From Venturia oleaginea (Eukaryota; Ascomycota; Dothideomycetes; Venturiales; Venturiaceae), in the NCBI GenBank assembly GCA_013176395.1, contig JABMLP010000005.1:1736001-1800000 (forward strand): 64,000 nt of DNA, written 5' to 3'. Shown one piece after another: positions 11,496 to 20,484 of this stretch. How positions within the stretch are numbered: position 1 is the stretch's first letter; every line of letters starts with the position of its first letter. Under the pieces are notes generated by a model. That model was not told where the DNA came from. It ran no database searches and saw only the letters and a program-made list of their open reading frames with translations. A program made the translations under genes and the position numbers.

Positions 11496-12483
11496 TTAAT
11501 TGGTTCTTTGACGCTCTGGGCAGGTCCTAGCATTATGCTCAAGCAACTGGCATACGCTGCACTTTGGTGGTGCTCGTTGCCGTACCTGAGCAGGTACATT
11601 TTCAACCCCCTCAGTAGGCGTATTCTGCTAGCCACCAGAGACCTATCTCGTTGGTTGTCCAGCCGTTCTCGCTCACGCCAATTGCCCAATCTGGTGGTAG
11701 GATCCCGTCTGAATACCAGGCTGCCTGGTGCATTACTGCCTCGAAAATAACGAGCGGAGGAATTGGAAACCCTTTCGCACAAATAGCCTCAATAACCGTA
11801 ACCCACTCACGGTTGCCTGGCTGCGTTGTCCTCGGTCTCCCAGCCTTATCTGCTCCTGTAACAACCTTTGCAGTTGAAATTACCCCCATCTGAAAACCAG
11901 TCTCGTCAAAATTGTAGATATCGTCATCGAGGATGCCATGCTCAGCTTGTGTACGTCGTACGCGTTCAAACCAGGCTCGAATTAGGTCTAGGTCTTCGCA
12001 TTTTGCTCGCTGGTAGTCGTACTTGCGGTTGTACTTCGATTTTAGTACGTCGTCGCGGTTAATAAAGTTGCGTACCCAGCATTGGCCTGCAGAGACGAGT
12101 TGGCCATGTTGACTGGCTAAAAGGCTTGCCATAGTCCGTACGGCGGCAACAGTAGGTGGCATACCGCGTTCATCCATTGAAAGTATACGCTGTACAAGGT
12201 ACTCTTCTTCGGTGGGTGTAAGGAGGCGGTTTTTCGCGGTAGAACCAAGTCGTGGTTGAGTACCAGCAATACGGCGTTGCAGGGTATCTCGTGGGACATC
12301 ATAGGCTTGCGCGGTAGCTCTATAGCTTTGGAAATCGCCGTTTTTATAGGCTTGAACAGCTAGTTCAAGCCTACCTTCTCGGTGTAAGGCCTCTTGTCGT
12401 TGTGGCGGTACCATCTCGTGTGGTAATGGAGGAACGCGTCGCGGTTGGTAGGGCTGGCGCACAGGCATACAGTAGGGTCGCAC
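11496..12483 (-). pseudogene. Pogo-type transposase, internally deleted and frameshifted
   Basis: The main frame is 11611-12483 (290 aa). It starts with a psq-like helix-turn-helix (YRATAQAYDVPRDTLQRRI), followed by a CENP-B/Tc5-type DNA-binding region and the start of a DDE domain with the first catalytic Asp in YNFDETGFQMG. The frame stops after NEIGLWWLAE. In the next frame, 11496 to about 11625 encodes a typical transposase C-terminus ending in a CCHC zinc knuckle (CSVCQLLEHNARTC). The sequence between WLAE and this tail, which normally carries the second and third acidic catalytic residues, is absent. The protein cannot be an active transposase. The start at 12483 is uncertain; an internal Met precedes VPPQRQEALHREGRL. 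Confidence 0.88.
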
Positions 12484-12585
12484 AAGTTTCCGTACAGCCG
12501 AGATCGCTCAAAAAATGGTGATTCTTGTAATTACATTATCGCGCTTTCAACGTGATTATTTTCGCTCATATTCTCGTATAATGTA

Positions 12586-13812
12586 CAGTAATACCAGGGC
12601 TACAAAATGAGCCATTCAGTGAGCTATTTAGTATTTTGTGTGCCAACCATCTGCCGCCAGTAATGCCTCAACCCTCCTTGGCATTGACTCAAGTACAGCA
12701 TCAAAATAATGTTGTTCAATAAGCCGCCAGGCCTTAATAAGTGCTTCTCCTAGAACCTCTCGTATATTGTCTACACCGCCAGTAACGTATTCAATCATAG
12801 GTTCCACTTTGTAGACCAATTCCTTGAGCCTCCGCCAGAGGTTTTCAATCGGGTTCATATCAGGACTGTAGGGCGGCGCATCTTGTAGTGGAATGAGGTT
12901 TTCCTTAAACCAGACTGTAGTCTTTTAGGCTTTGTGGATAGGCGCGTTATCCTGCATAAATTTAAGGCCCGGTTCGTATACTGTAGGTAGCATTTCGTCG
13001 AGTAACTTGATATACGAGTTCGTAGAGTAGCCTTGACGCTTGCTCTCTAGGTCACGCTTAAGAATGTACAATTCAGAGCGCCCTACTTGGCCAGAGAAGC
13101 ATGCCCAAATCATGATAGACACTCCTTTACCCTTCTTATAGGTATCAATCATTGAGGTCTCCCATTTTTGTCCTGGTGTGCGAAAACACCATGTTCTTGC
13201 CTTGCCGGTCCCTCGCTCAACTGAGCACTCGTCAGACCATATAATCTTCGCCCAATCTTCAGCTTTCCACGAGATGTGCTGCTCTGCCCAGAGCTTCCTG
13301 GCGTCAGCATGTACCTGTGTGAGGAAAGGGCGCCTTGCAGACCTCCAATTTGCGATTCCGTACTCTTTCAATATCCTCCTGATGGTATCCTTCGAAAAAT
13401 CGATGCAAGCCTGTCTTTTGACCTCCTCGTACGTTAACTTAGGCTGCGTACGTATAACGCGTAACAGAGATCGTTCATCTCGGTCTGTATACGAGCGTGG
13501 CCGGCCGCTGGAAGGTAGGGATTCGCCGTTCTGGCGTAATGGGGCCTTTTCAAGGCTGTATTGGATGGTGGAACGCGGTAGTTTTTGTAGCGCCGCAATT
13601 GCGCCTAAACTGAGCCCGGCTTCACGCTGCGCATCAATTTTGCCGCGTTGATATGGAGTAAGACGATGATTAGGAAGCCTCTGCGGGTTTATAGGAGTCA
13701 ATGGCTTTCGTTGAGGTGGCATAATGGTAGTGCAAAGATAATGTGTTAAAAAATGAGAGGTGTAGATTTCGCGTTTTCGCTTAATTGTACGGAAACTTTT
13801 GCCCTAGTACTG
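12586..13812 (-). mobile_element. Tc1/mariner-like element (DD34E) inserted in the pogo element
   Basis: 1227 bp bounded by imperfect inverted ends (CAGTAATACCAGGGC on the left; CAGTACTAGGGC reading inward from the right) and by TA at 12584-12585 and 13813-13814. It carries one minus-strand transposase gene. The insertion site is a TA at the inner edge of the outer element's right inverted repeat, so this insertion is younger than the pogo element. Confidence 0.85.
12628..13722 (-). pseudogene. Tc1/mariner transposase with one premature stop
   Basis: The 365-codon frame (13722 to 12628) is continuous except for one TAA at 12925-12927. Two N-terminal helix-turn-helix segments (RLTPYQRGKIDAQREAGLS, then TYEEVKRQACIDFSKDTIRR) precede the DDE catalytic domain: Asp in IIWSDECSVERG, Asp in FMQDNAPIHKA and Glu in DMNPIENLWRRLK. 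Exactly 34 codons, counting the stop, separate the last two acidic residues, so this is a DD34E enzyme with no indel. The stop directly follows HKA inside the catalytic core. Otherwise the gene looks intact, which suggests recent inactivation. Confidence 0.9.
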
Positions 13813-13843
13813 TATATGGCGCATAGGCCTATAGACTACGTTA

Positions 13844-14858
13844 CAGCAAAAAATATCCTTACGAGAGATTAGCAGCTAGATATTTATTTTCCAACCGACT
13901 GCAATACACTGATTCTTGACTCGGGAGCGAGGAAGTATGTAGAGACGGACCCTTCGCTAAAGTATGTTATAGAAGGAGAATGGAAAGATCTAGCTATGAG
14001 TTACAGCGAATTGGACTTTTAACTAATTCTCAAAGATAAACGGTCGTTTTCTTAATTTATATATCCACATCAGGTCTCGCCTACAAAATACTTACTTAGC
14101 CCCCCAAAAAAAGGTTGCGCTACGTACAGCCAGCCCCTGCACTCATCCATCATCATCCTAGCTACCCTGCAATAACCCAGGACCATCCCATCATCAATCC
14201 AATATTTAACCGCCTAAATCACTTCATCCGTATATCTCACCTGTCAAGAGTCAAGACCGGAGACTCGAACAAAATACCCTATACAAATTTCCTATTCGGG
14301 ATAAAGATCGCAGTCTAAACCCGAATCGACTATCGTCCCGAATCGATCGTTTATAATCTCGGTAGGATTACCGTTTTTATGGGTGGCTTTTGTTTAGATC
14401 GTGTTGAACAGTGGCATGCCAGTCCTTGATACCTCAGGCATAGTGCACGTGATAGATACCAAGGAATGCATTAACATGCATATATATGCATGCAGATGCA
14501 ACGGTGTACTTAACCTCTGCAGTCAATACAGTCAAGTCACAGGGTGACACTCGTTCTGCACATTGGCTCCTATCGTTAAGTTCGTGTTGAATCTACTTCC
14601 GAATAACTCTGTTTTGCTCGTTCAGCGTAACAGATCGAGGAGATGATTTACTATGTAGGTAGATGGGATGGGTAGGTAGGTAGGTAGGTAGGTAGGTAGA
14701 TGACGTTGGATGGATGGATAGATCGGGGTGAGAGTGAGACTTTTATCGGAATATCCGTAGCTACACTGTGGTACGTGAAGATCGAGACGTAAAATGCTCG
14801 TCTGTTCTTGGGATCGGGTCTGATGAATCGTACTGAGGTATAGTTAAAGGGGCTGTAT
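13844..14858. other. Intergenic, AT-rich, with a GGTA microsatellite
   Basis: About 1 kb between the DNA transposon and the retrotransposon. It has a (GGTA)n tract at about 14670-14699 and a TGCATATATATGCA palindrome near 14480. No gene is supported. Confidence 0.5.
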
Positions 14859-15062
14859 TATCATGATCGAACTATGTTGGTATTCGAATGCAGTTAAACG
14901 TAGTTAAATGTGGTGGTTCTGCTCGATCAGGTCTAGCGCGAGACTGGTCGCAAGTACTTAGACTCGTCTCTACCTCTTAGTTAGCTCCTCATCCTTACAA
15001 CTTCGCACATCCCATAGAATTCAAGTCATGCTTCCAAGTCAAGTCCAAGGTCACACGTGACA
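14859..15062 (+). repeat. 5' LTR
   Basis: 204 bp, identical to the 3' LTR except at three terminal positions. It begins TATCATGATCG (TGTCA in the 3' copy) and ends CACACGTGACA. Confidence 0.92.
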
Positions 15063-15134
15063 GTTTCTAAGGATCCCTTTTCACGATAAAAGTCGGGCTG
15101 CTATTGTCTACGCAGCCGACAAACCTCACCAACT

Positions 15135-15605
15135 ATGCTCCGAATTCTCGACCTTCCCTCCCTTGCGGACGATACTACTACCCTCGAAAACAGTACTCTC
15201 GAAAACCCCCTAGCCTTCTACGACCTCTCTATAACCTCTAGACTCGCAGCAACCCTTACTCAGAAGATCCAAGCTACCTTTGCAACCCCGGCGGACGAAG
15301 CCTCAGTCAACGAAAATGAATACGTCCCAGTCTCACACGTTACTCTCGACCGCGCTTCGGCGCTCCCACTCCTCCAGCTTTTAGCTACCATCTCCCATAT
15401 GTTCAACACAGCCCAGCGAGACCAGGATACCATGTCCCGTTCAATTCAAGAACTCAAGCTCGAAGCCTCTGAGAACGAAGCTCGCGCCCTTCGAGCAGAA
15501 CTCCAGGGCGCGTTACTTCTCGCGAAATCTCCGCCCCTCGACCAACCCAAGGCGACATCTCTATCTTTGAAGGAGATAAAAAAAAATACAAGAGCTGGCT
15601 CTTAG
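15135..15605 (+). pseudogene. Gag N-terminal fragment, frameshifted
   Basis: 156 codons starting 72 bp after the 5' LTR, with an N-terminal domain and a coiled-coil-like segment (ISHMFNTAQRDQDTMSRSI) typical of fungal Ty3 gag. The capsid region continues in another frame: from 15551 the -1 frame reads GDISIFEGDKKKYKSWLLDL, matching the usual gag F-x-G...W pattern. Loss of one base near 15550 explains the break. A run of nine A's shortly downstream is a possible slippage site but lies after the point where homology changes frame. Confidence 0.75.
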
Positions 15606-15817
15606 ACCTCCGGATAAAACTCAGCGCAGACTCCAAAGCATTCCCTTCAGTAAACTCACAAGTTACTTACGCCTTCAATCGACTTGACGACAAGTGCAAA
15701 TCCACAATTCGCCCATACTACAACGAAAATACGAATTCATGGCCTTTTGAATCCCTCGACGAATTTATCTCAAAACTCAACGACAGCTACGCTCCTCGTT
15801 TCGATATTCAAGATGCT

Positions 15818-18800
15818 ATGAATAAGCTGCAGAACCACAAGATGGCAAACCGAACATTTGCTACTTACGCCGCAGACTTCCGACGCCTACTCCAAGAAGC
15901 CGGAATCACCCTCCCTCACGTCTCAGAACCCGCAAACCCCTTGGAACAACTTATGATTGTCAACTTTCGCAACGGCCTGAGCGCAGAACTCAGCGGAGCA
16001 ATGATTCACGTCCCTACGACAAAGAAACTGGAGGAGTTAATCGATCTGTGCCACAACTGCGAAGCCAACATGAAACAATTCGAGAAAATCTCTCGAGCTC
16101 GAAAAGCTCCCGTATTCTCAGGATCATCTACATCAGCTACCGCTCCCTCTGCATCCCAACGCGCATTCCTAGTCTCCCCCGCCACTTCTCACGCTTTCGG
16201 AGATGCCATGGACATTTCAGTTATGAACCTCCACGGTGTGAAACTCGATTTTGAGAATCGTAGTATTCACTTCGGTACCCACTGTTCTAAGAAATGTCTT
16301 CAGGGCCACAAGGGCTCTGTTGAGTATATCCCGCTCCCGTTTGGTGCCCGCGCACCCCCTCAAGAAACCCCGGACTCTCCTCGCGATTGGAAGATTGTCA
16401 ACTCTCACGCTTTTCAATGGAATTCTAAGCAGCCCAATGCTCAAATCTACGCAATCAGTATTCAAGATATCGATAAATTTCTGGCGAAGAAACCAGATTA
16501 CAAAGACCCTCGCCCCCAGTTACCCAAAGACCTTCACGACCTCGCGCACGCTTTTAACAGAAAAGCTGCTGATTCACTGCCCCCTTCACGCCTCGTCGAC
16601 CACAAAGTCGAAATTCAAGAAGACAAGAAAGACCAGTTACCCAACGCTCCTCTCTACGGTATGTCCCAGAACGAACTCAAATGCCTCCGGAAATGGCTGG
16701 AGGAGAATTTGGGAAAAGGTTTTATCAGAAAAAGCCAGTCCGACGTCAGTTCCCCATGTATCTTTGTTAAAAAACCAGGTGGTGGTCTGCGATTCTGCGT
16801 AGACTACCGAAAACTCAACGCGATTACTCGAAAAAACCGATACCCTATTCCCTTACTCCGCGAAACCCTAGACAAACTCAGCAAAGCCAAGTACTTCACG
16901 AAGATCGATATTATCTCAGCATTCAACGCACTCCGAGTCCACCCCGACAGCGTTTCTCTCACTGCATTCAGAACCCGCTTCGGTCTGTTCGAATCTCTAG
17001 TTATGAACTTCGGCCTCTGCAATGCCCCGGCGACCTGGCAGTCGTATATTAACGAACAACTTAAAGACTTCCTCGACGTTTTCTGCACCGCGTACCTCGA
17101 CGACATCCTAATCTACAGCGAAACTCTCGAAGAGCATAAAATTCAAGTGCGGCAGGTTATCGAACGAATGCACGCAGCAGGACTCAACATCGACATCGAC
17201 AAATGCGAATGCTACCAGACAGAAGTCAAATTTCTCGGTTTATTTATCACAGACCACGGAATCCGGATGGACCCGGACAAAGTCAAAACAATCATTGATT
17301 GGCAATACTGTACCACTCGCCATGACGTCCAATCCTTCCTCGGTTTTGCCAATTTCTACCGCCGTTTTATTTTCAATTACTCCTCCACCGCGAAACCTCT
17401 TACCGACTTACTGAAAAAAGACAAGCCGTTCTACTTCGGCCCAAAACAGCGCGCCGCTTTTGATAAACTCCAAGAAGCCTTCATCTCCGCACCAATCCTC
17501 GCACATTTCGACCCTACAAAGAAGTGTATTATCGAAACAGACGCCTCCGACTGGGTAGGCGCTGGAGTACTCTCACAAATCGGCAATGACGGTTTGCTAC
17601 ACCCCGTCGCCTTCTTCTCTCACAAGTTCACACCCCAGGAGTGTAATTACGAAATCTACGACAAAGAACTCCTAGCAATCATTCGCGCATTTGAAGAGTG
17701 GCGAGGAGAGCTCGAAGGAACTGAAGACCTGATCGAAGTTATTACAGACCACCGAAACCTCGAATACTACATGTCAACCAAAAAACTCACTCGCCGGCAA
17801 GCCCGTTGGGCCGAATTCCTCTCCCAATTCCACTTCGAAATCAAATGGAGACCAGGAAAAGATACTACGAAACCCGACGCCTTGATCCGCCGCTCCCAAG
17901 ACCTCCCCTCAAACGTATCCGACCCGCGTATCCAGCACCAGTCACAGGTTATGCTTAAACCCCACACACTTGACCCTAAGATTCGAAAAGAACTAGCGCT
18001 CCAAGTCCACAATCTTTCATTATGCCCAGTTACGCTTCGTGACCACTCCTCTCCACAAGACTTCGAGAAAAACCCAGACTACCGCGACTCTTCCGAAAAT
18101 GACAGGGACGAATCCCTTGAGCCCCTCAACGATATATGGAACAAACCTAGCAACGACGCAGTAGCTGAAGAACAAACCCCAACCACCCCGTTCTCCCCTC
18201 CGGACATATTCATCCCTTCGCAAGACCCAGACGACGAAGAGCTTATTTGGGACGAAGACAAGTTTGAAGAACTCTACGCTAGAGCGTTGACTAAAGACAA
18301 AGAGGCACGCGAAGTCTTGAAAAAACTACGCGACGGCAAAACCCACCACCGAACGTTGCGGATGCAGGACTGCGAAGAACGCGACGGCCGCCTTTGGTAT
18401 AAAAAGTGTCTATTTATTCCCCAAGACGATACACTACAAGCATACATTCTGAAAGCGAACCACGACTGTAATGTCGCAGGTCACCCGGGTAAAGCTAACA
18501 ACTTCCTCCAACTCCGCAAGTTCTACTACTGGCATGGCATGCACGCCACCTCGGACAAATGGGTCTCACGATGCGACGCCTGTCGACGCGCAAAACCGAG
18601 CAACCTAATGTACCAAGGACTCCTCAACACTCTCGAAGCCCCTCAACGAAGATGGGAAGACATCCAGACGGACTTCATTACCGATTTACCTGCTACACGC
18701 AAAGGAGGTAATACCTGCCTCTTAGTAATTGTCGATCGCCTCACCAAAATCAAGCACCTTATCCCCTGCCAAAAACTCCCAGAAGCCCGCGAATGCGCCT

Positions 18801-19783
18801 TACTGTTTCTCCAACACGTCTACCGCCTCCACGGCTTACCTCGAAGCATTATCTCCGACCGAGGATCCCAATTCGTTGCTATCCTCTGGAAAGTACTCTG
18901 CAAACGCCTCGGAATCCGAATCCGCCTCTCTACCAGTTTCCACCCCGAGACAGATGGCGGGACCGAGCGAGCGAATGCCCAAGTCGAAATCTACATCCGT
19001 GCTTACTGCAATTATCAACAAGATGATTGGGACGAATGGTTACCACTCTGCGAATTCGTGATCAACAACACACCCTCCAATGCAACAAAACTCACACCAT
19101 TTTTTGCCGCCTACGGCTACGATCCACGCTCCGGATTGGAAGCGCCAATTCAACCAGACCGTAACGCCTCTCGCCACGAAATTACCGAGACACGAAAAGC
19201 TAATTCCATGGCTGACTTCATGGCAAACCTTGAGATGATTTGCTACAACGAGATCCGCCACGCCAGCGCTACCTACGAATATTTCAAGAACAAACATCGG
19301 CTTGGTTCTCCAAACTACAAAGTTGGTGACTGGGTTTGGCTAAACCTCAAGAATATCAAGACCACGCGCCCATCCAAAAAGTTCGACTGCAAGTTCGCCG
19401 GCAAATTCAAGATTCTACAAGCCCTAGACCACGACGCTTACAAACTCGAGCTCCCTACTTCTATGCATTGCCATCCCGTCTTTCATACAAATCTACTGCT
19501 CCCTGCCTACCCCCCTTCCGACAGGATGTTTCCAAACCAGAATGACTCGCAACCTCCTCCCGTCGATGTTGAAGAAAACGATGGAATCTACACCCTGGAT
19601 GAAGTCGTTGATTCACGATTCAACAAAGCTACGAAGAGATTTGACTACAAGATTAAATGGGAAGGCTATTACTTACCGACATGGGAACCCCTTCAATTCT
19701 TGCACAACGCAAAGAGCGCGGTTGATGAATTTCACCAGAGATATCCAAGAAAACCAAAACCAACCGGGTACAGGCCTGGTTAG
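15818..19783 (+). CDS. Gag C-terminus/Pol polyprotein (RT, RNase H, integrase, chromodomain)
   Basis: 1321 codons from the first Met. The same frame is coding upstream from about 15551, so this Met is probably internal. Order: the remaining gag capsid (to about residue 130), then an abrupt junction MDIS-VMNLHGVKLDF near 16220. Reverse transcriptase follows (FVKKPGGGLRFCVDYRKLN; catalytic YLDD about residue 426), then RNase H (TDASDWVGAG, about 575) and the integrase zinc domain (H-H-C-C, HDCNVAGHPGKA to CDACRRAK, about 882). The integrase core has Asp in TDFITDLPA (about 951), Asp in ISDRGSQF (about 1011) and Glu in GGTERANAQ (about 1049). A C-terminal chromodomain (YTLDEVVDSRFNKATKRFDY, KIKWEGYYLPTWEP) targets integration to marked chromatin in this family. 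No CCHC knuckle and no retropepsin D-[ST]-G motif is present. Confidence 0.93.
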   Translation: MNKLQNHKMANRTFATYAADFRRLLQEAGITLPHVSEPANPLEQLMIVNFRNGLSAELSGAMIHVPTTKKLEELIDLCHNCEANMKQFEKISRARKAPVFSGSSTSATAPSASQRAFLVSPATSHAFGDAMDISVMNLHGVKLDFENRSIHFGTHCSKKCLQGHKGSVEYIPLPFGARAPPQETPDSPRDWKIVNSHAFQWNSKQPNAQIYAISIQDIDKFLAKKPDYKDPRPQLPKDLHDLAHAFNRKAADSLPPSRLVDHKVEIQEDKKDQLPNAPLYGMSQNELKCLRKWLEENLGKGFIRKSQSDVSSPCIFVKKPGGGLRFCVDYRKLNAITRKNRYPIPLLRETLDKLSKAKYFTKIDIISAFNALRVHPDSVSLTAFRTRFGLFESLVMNFGLCNAPATWQSYINEQLKDFLDVFCTAYLDDILIYSETLEEHKIQVRQVIERMHAAGLNIDIDKCECYQTEVKFLGLFITDHGIRMDPDKVKTIIDWQYCTTRHDVQSFLGFANFYRRFIFNYSSTAKPLTDLLKKDKPFYFGPKQRAAFDKLQEAFISAPILAHFDPTKKCIIETDASDWVGAGVLSQIGNDGLLHPVAFFSHKFTPQECNYEIYDKELLAIIRAFEEWRGELEGTEDLIEVITDHRNLEYYMSTKKLTRRQARWAEFLSQFHFEIKWRPGKDTTKPDALIRRSQDLPSNVSDPRIQHQSQVMLKPHTLDPKIRKELALQVHNLSLCPVTLRDHSSPQDFEKNPDYRDSSENDRDESLEPLNDIWNKPSNDAVAEEQTPTTPFSPPDIFIPSQDPDDEELIWDEDKFEELYARALTKDKEAREVLKKLRDGKTHHRTLRMQDCEERDGRLWYKKCLFIPQDDTLQAYILKANHDCNVAGHPGKANNFLQLRKFYYWHGMHATSDKWVSRCDACRRAKPSNLMYQGLLNTLEAPQRRWEDIQTDFITDLPATRKGGNTCLLVIVDRLTKIKHLIPCQKLPEARECALLFLQHVYRLHGLPRSIISDRGSQFVAILWKVLCKRLGIRIRLSTSFHPETDGGTERANAQVEIYIRAYCNYQQDDWDEWLPLCEFVINNTPSNATKLTPFFAAYGYDPRSGLEAPIQPDRNASRHEITETRKANSMADFMANLEMICYNEIRHASATYEYFKNKHRLGSPNYKVGDWVWLNLKNIKTTRPSKKFDCKFAGKFKILQALDHDAYKLELPTSMHCHPVFHTNLLLPAYPPSDRMFPNQNDSQPPPVDVEENDGIYTLDEVVDSRFNKATKRFDYKIKWEGYYLPTWEPLQFLHNAKSAVDEFHQRYPRKPKPTGYRPG

Positions 19784-19867
19784 GATTCGATCATGCTTCA
19801 AGTTTGTCAGTCACCTCGCCAAATAGTTCAGTTTGAACCATTGCGCCTCGGCCTTGTTGGGGGGTAC

Positions 19868-20071
19868 TGTCATGATCGAACTATGTTGGTATTCGAATGC
19901 AGTTAAACGTAGTTAAATGTGGTGGTTCTGCTCGATCAGGTCTAGCGCGAGACTGGTCGCAAGTACTTAGACTCGTCTCTACCTCTTAGTTAGCTCCTCA
20001 TCCTTACAACTTCGCACATCCCATAGAATTCAAGTCATGCTTCCAAGTCAAGTCCAAGGTCAAACGAGACA
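19868..20071 (+). repeat. 3' LTR
   Basis: 204 bp starting TGTCATGATCG and ending CAAACGAGACA, preceded by a G-rich polypurine tract. It pairs with the 5' LTR. Confidence 0.92.
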
Positions 20072-20224
20072 TGTGTGTGCGTAAGTAATTAGCGCTAATG
20101 GTGATGGAGTTCTCTACATTTAGTTTCCGACTCGCTTGGTTTACCTTTTCAGCTCCCTCTCCCTGAGTCCGGGTCCGGGTCCAGGTTACTAGCTAATATT
20201 ATCTATCACGTAGAAGCAAATAAC

Positions 20225-20479
20225 TGTCACGGTACGACCGCGGACAAGTCCTTCCCGCCGTTGGGGTGGCCCAACGGCACGTGATCAAGGCAGAACCGGA
20301 GTTCTGCCAAGGAAAGGTTTTAAAGCCTACGTGGCTTCAACCAATTCGTAGCTCTTTGAGCTACGTCCTGTCGTCAAACCTGCCTGTTGGTTTGCCTGCC
20401 AGCCCGTATATAGCCTGTTGAATGATACCTGTTCCTGCTGCTGCTCCTTCCTCCTGATACCCGAACCCGCCCCGTGACA
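20225..20479. repeat. Solo LTR of a second retrotransposon family
   Basis: 255 bp bounded by an 8-bp perfect inverted pair, TGTCACGG at the start and CCGTGACA at the end. It is flanked on both sides by the identical 5-mer ATAAC (20220-20224 and 20480-20484). It contains a GTATATAG TATA-like box at about 20406. No internal retrotransposon sequence adjoins it, so it most likely arose by LTR-LTR recombination. It is unrelated in sequence to the neighbouring 204-bp LTRs. Confidence 0.85.
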
Positions 20480-20484
20480 ATAAC

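Larger units (their letters stand above)
11382..13841 (-). mobile_element. Pogo-like DNA transposon, disrupted by a nested Tc1 element
   Basis: Perfect 28-bp terminal inverted repeats lie at 11382-11409 and 13814-13841, beginning ACGTAGTCTATAGGCC. Each contains the palindrome ATAGGCCTAT. TA dinucleotides flank both ends (11380-11381, 13842-13843), the expected target duplication of the Tc1/mariner/pogo superfamily. Inside are a minus-strand pogo-type transposase remnant (11496-12483) and a second transposon (12586-13812). Without the insert the element would be about 1.23 kb, shorter than full-length relatives, consistent with the internal deletion in its transposase. Confidence 0.9.
14859..20071 (+). 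mobile_element. Ty3/gypsy LTR retrotransposon (chromovirus), 5.2 kb
   Basis: Two 204-bp LTRs (14859-15062 and 19868-20071) differ at only three positions, all in their terminal few bases. The termini are TGTCA/TGACA-like. The 5-bp flanks TGTAT (14854-14858) and TGTGT (20072-20076) match at 4 of 5 positions and probably represent the target duplication. The interior encodes gag and a long pol with reverse transcriptase, RNase H, integrase and a C-terminal chromodomain. A purine-rich GGGGGG stretch lies just before the 3' LTR. Near-identical LTRs imply recent insertion. The element has a gag frameshift and lacks the zinc-knuckle/protease region, so it is probably non-autonomous. Confidence 0.95.
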
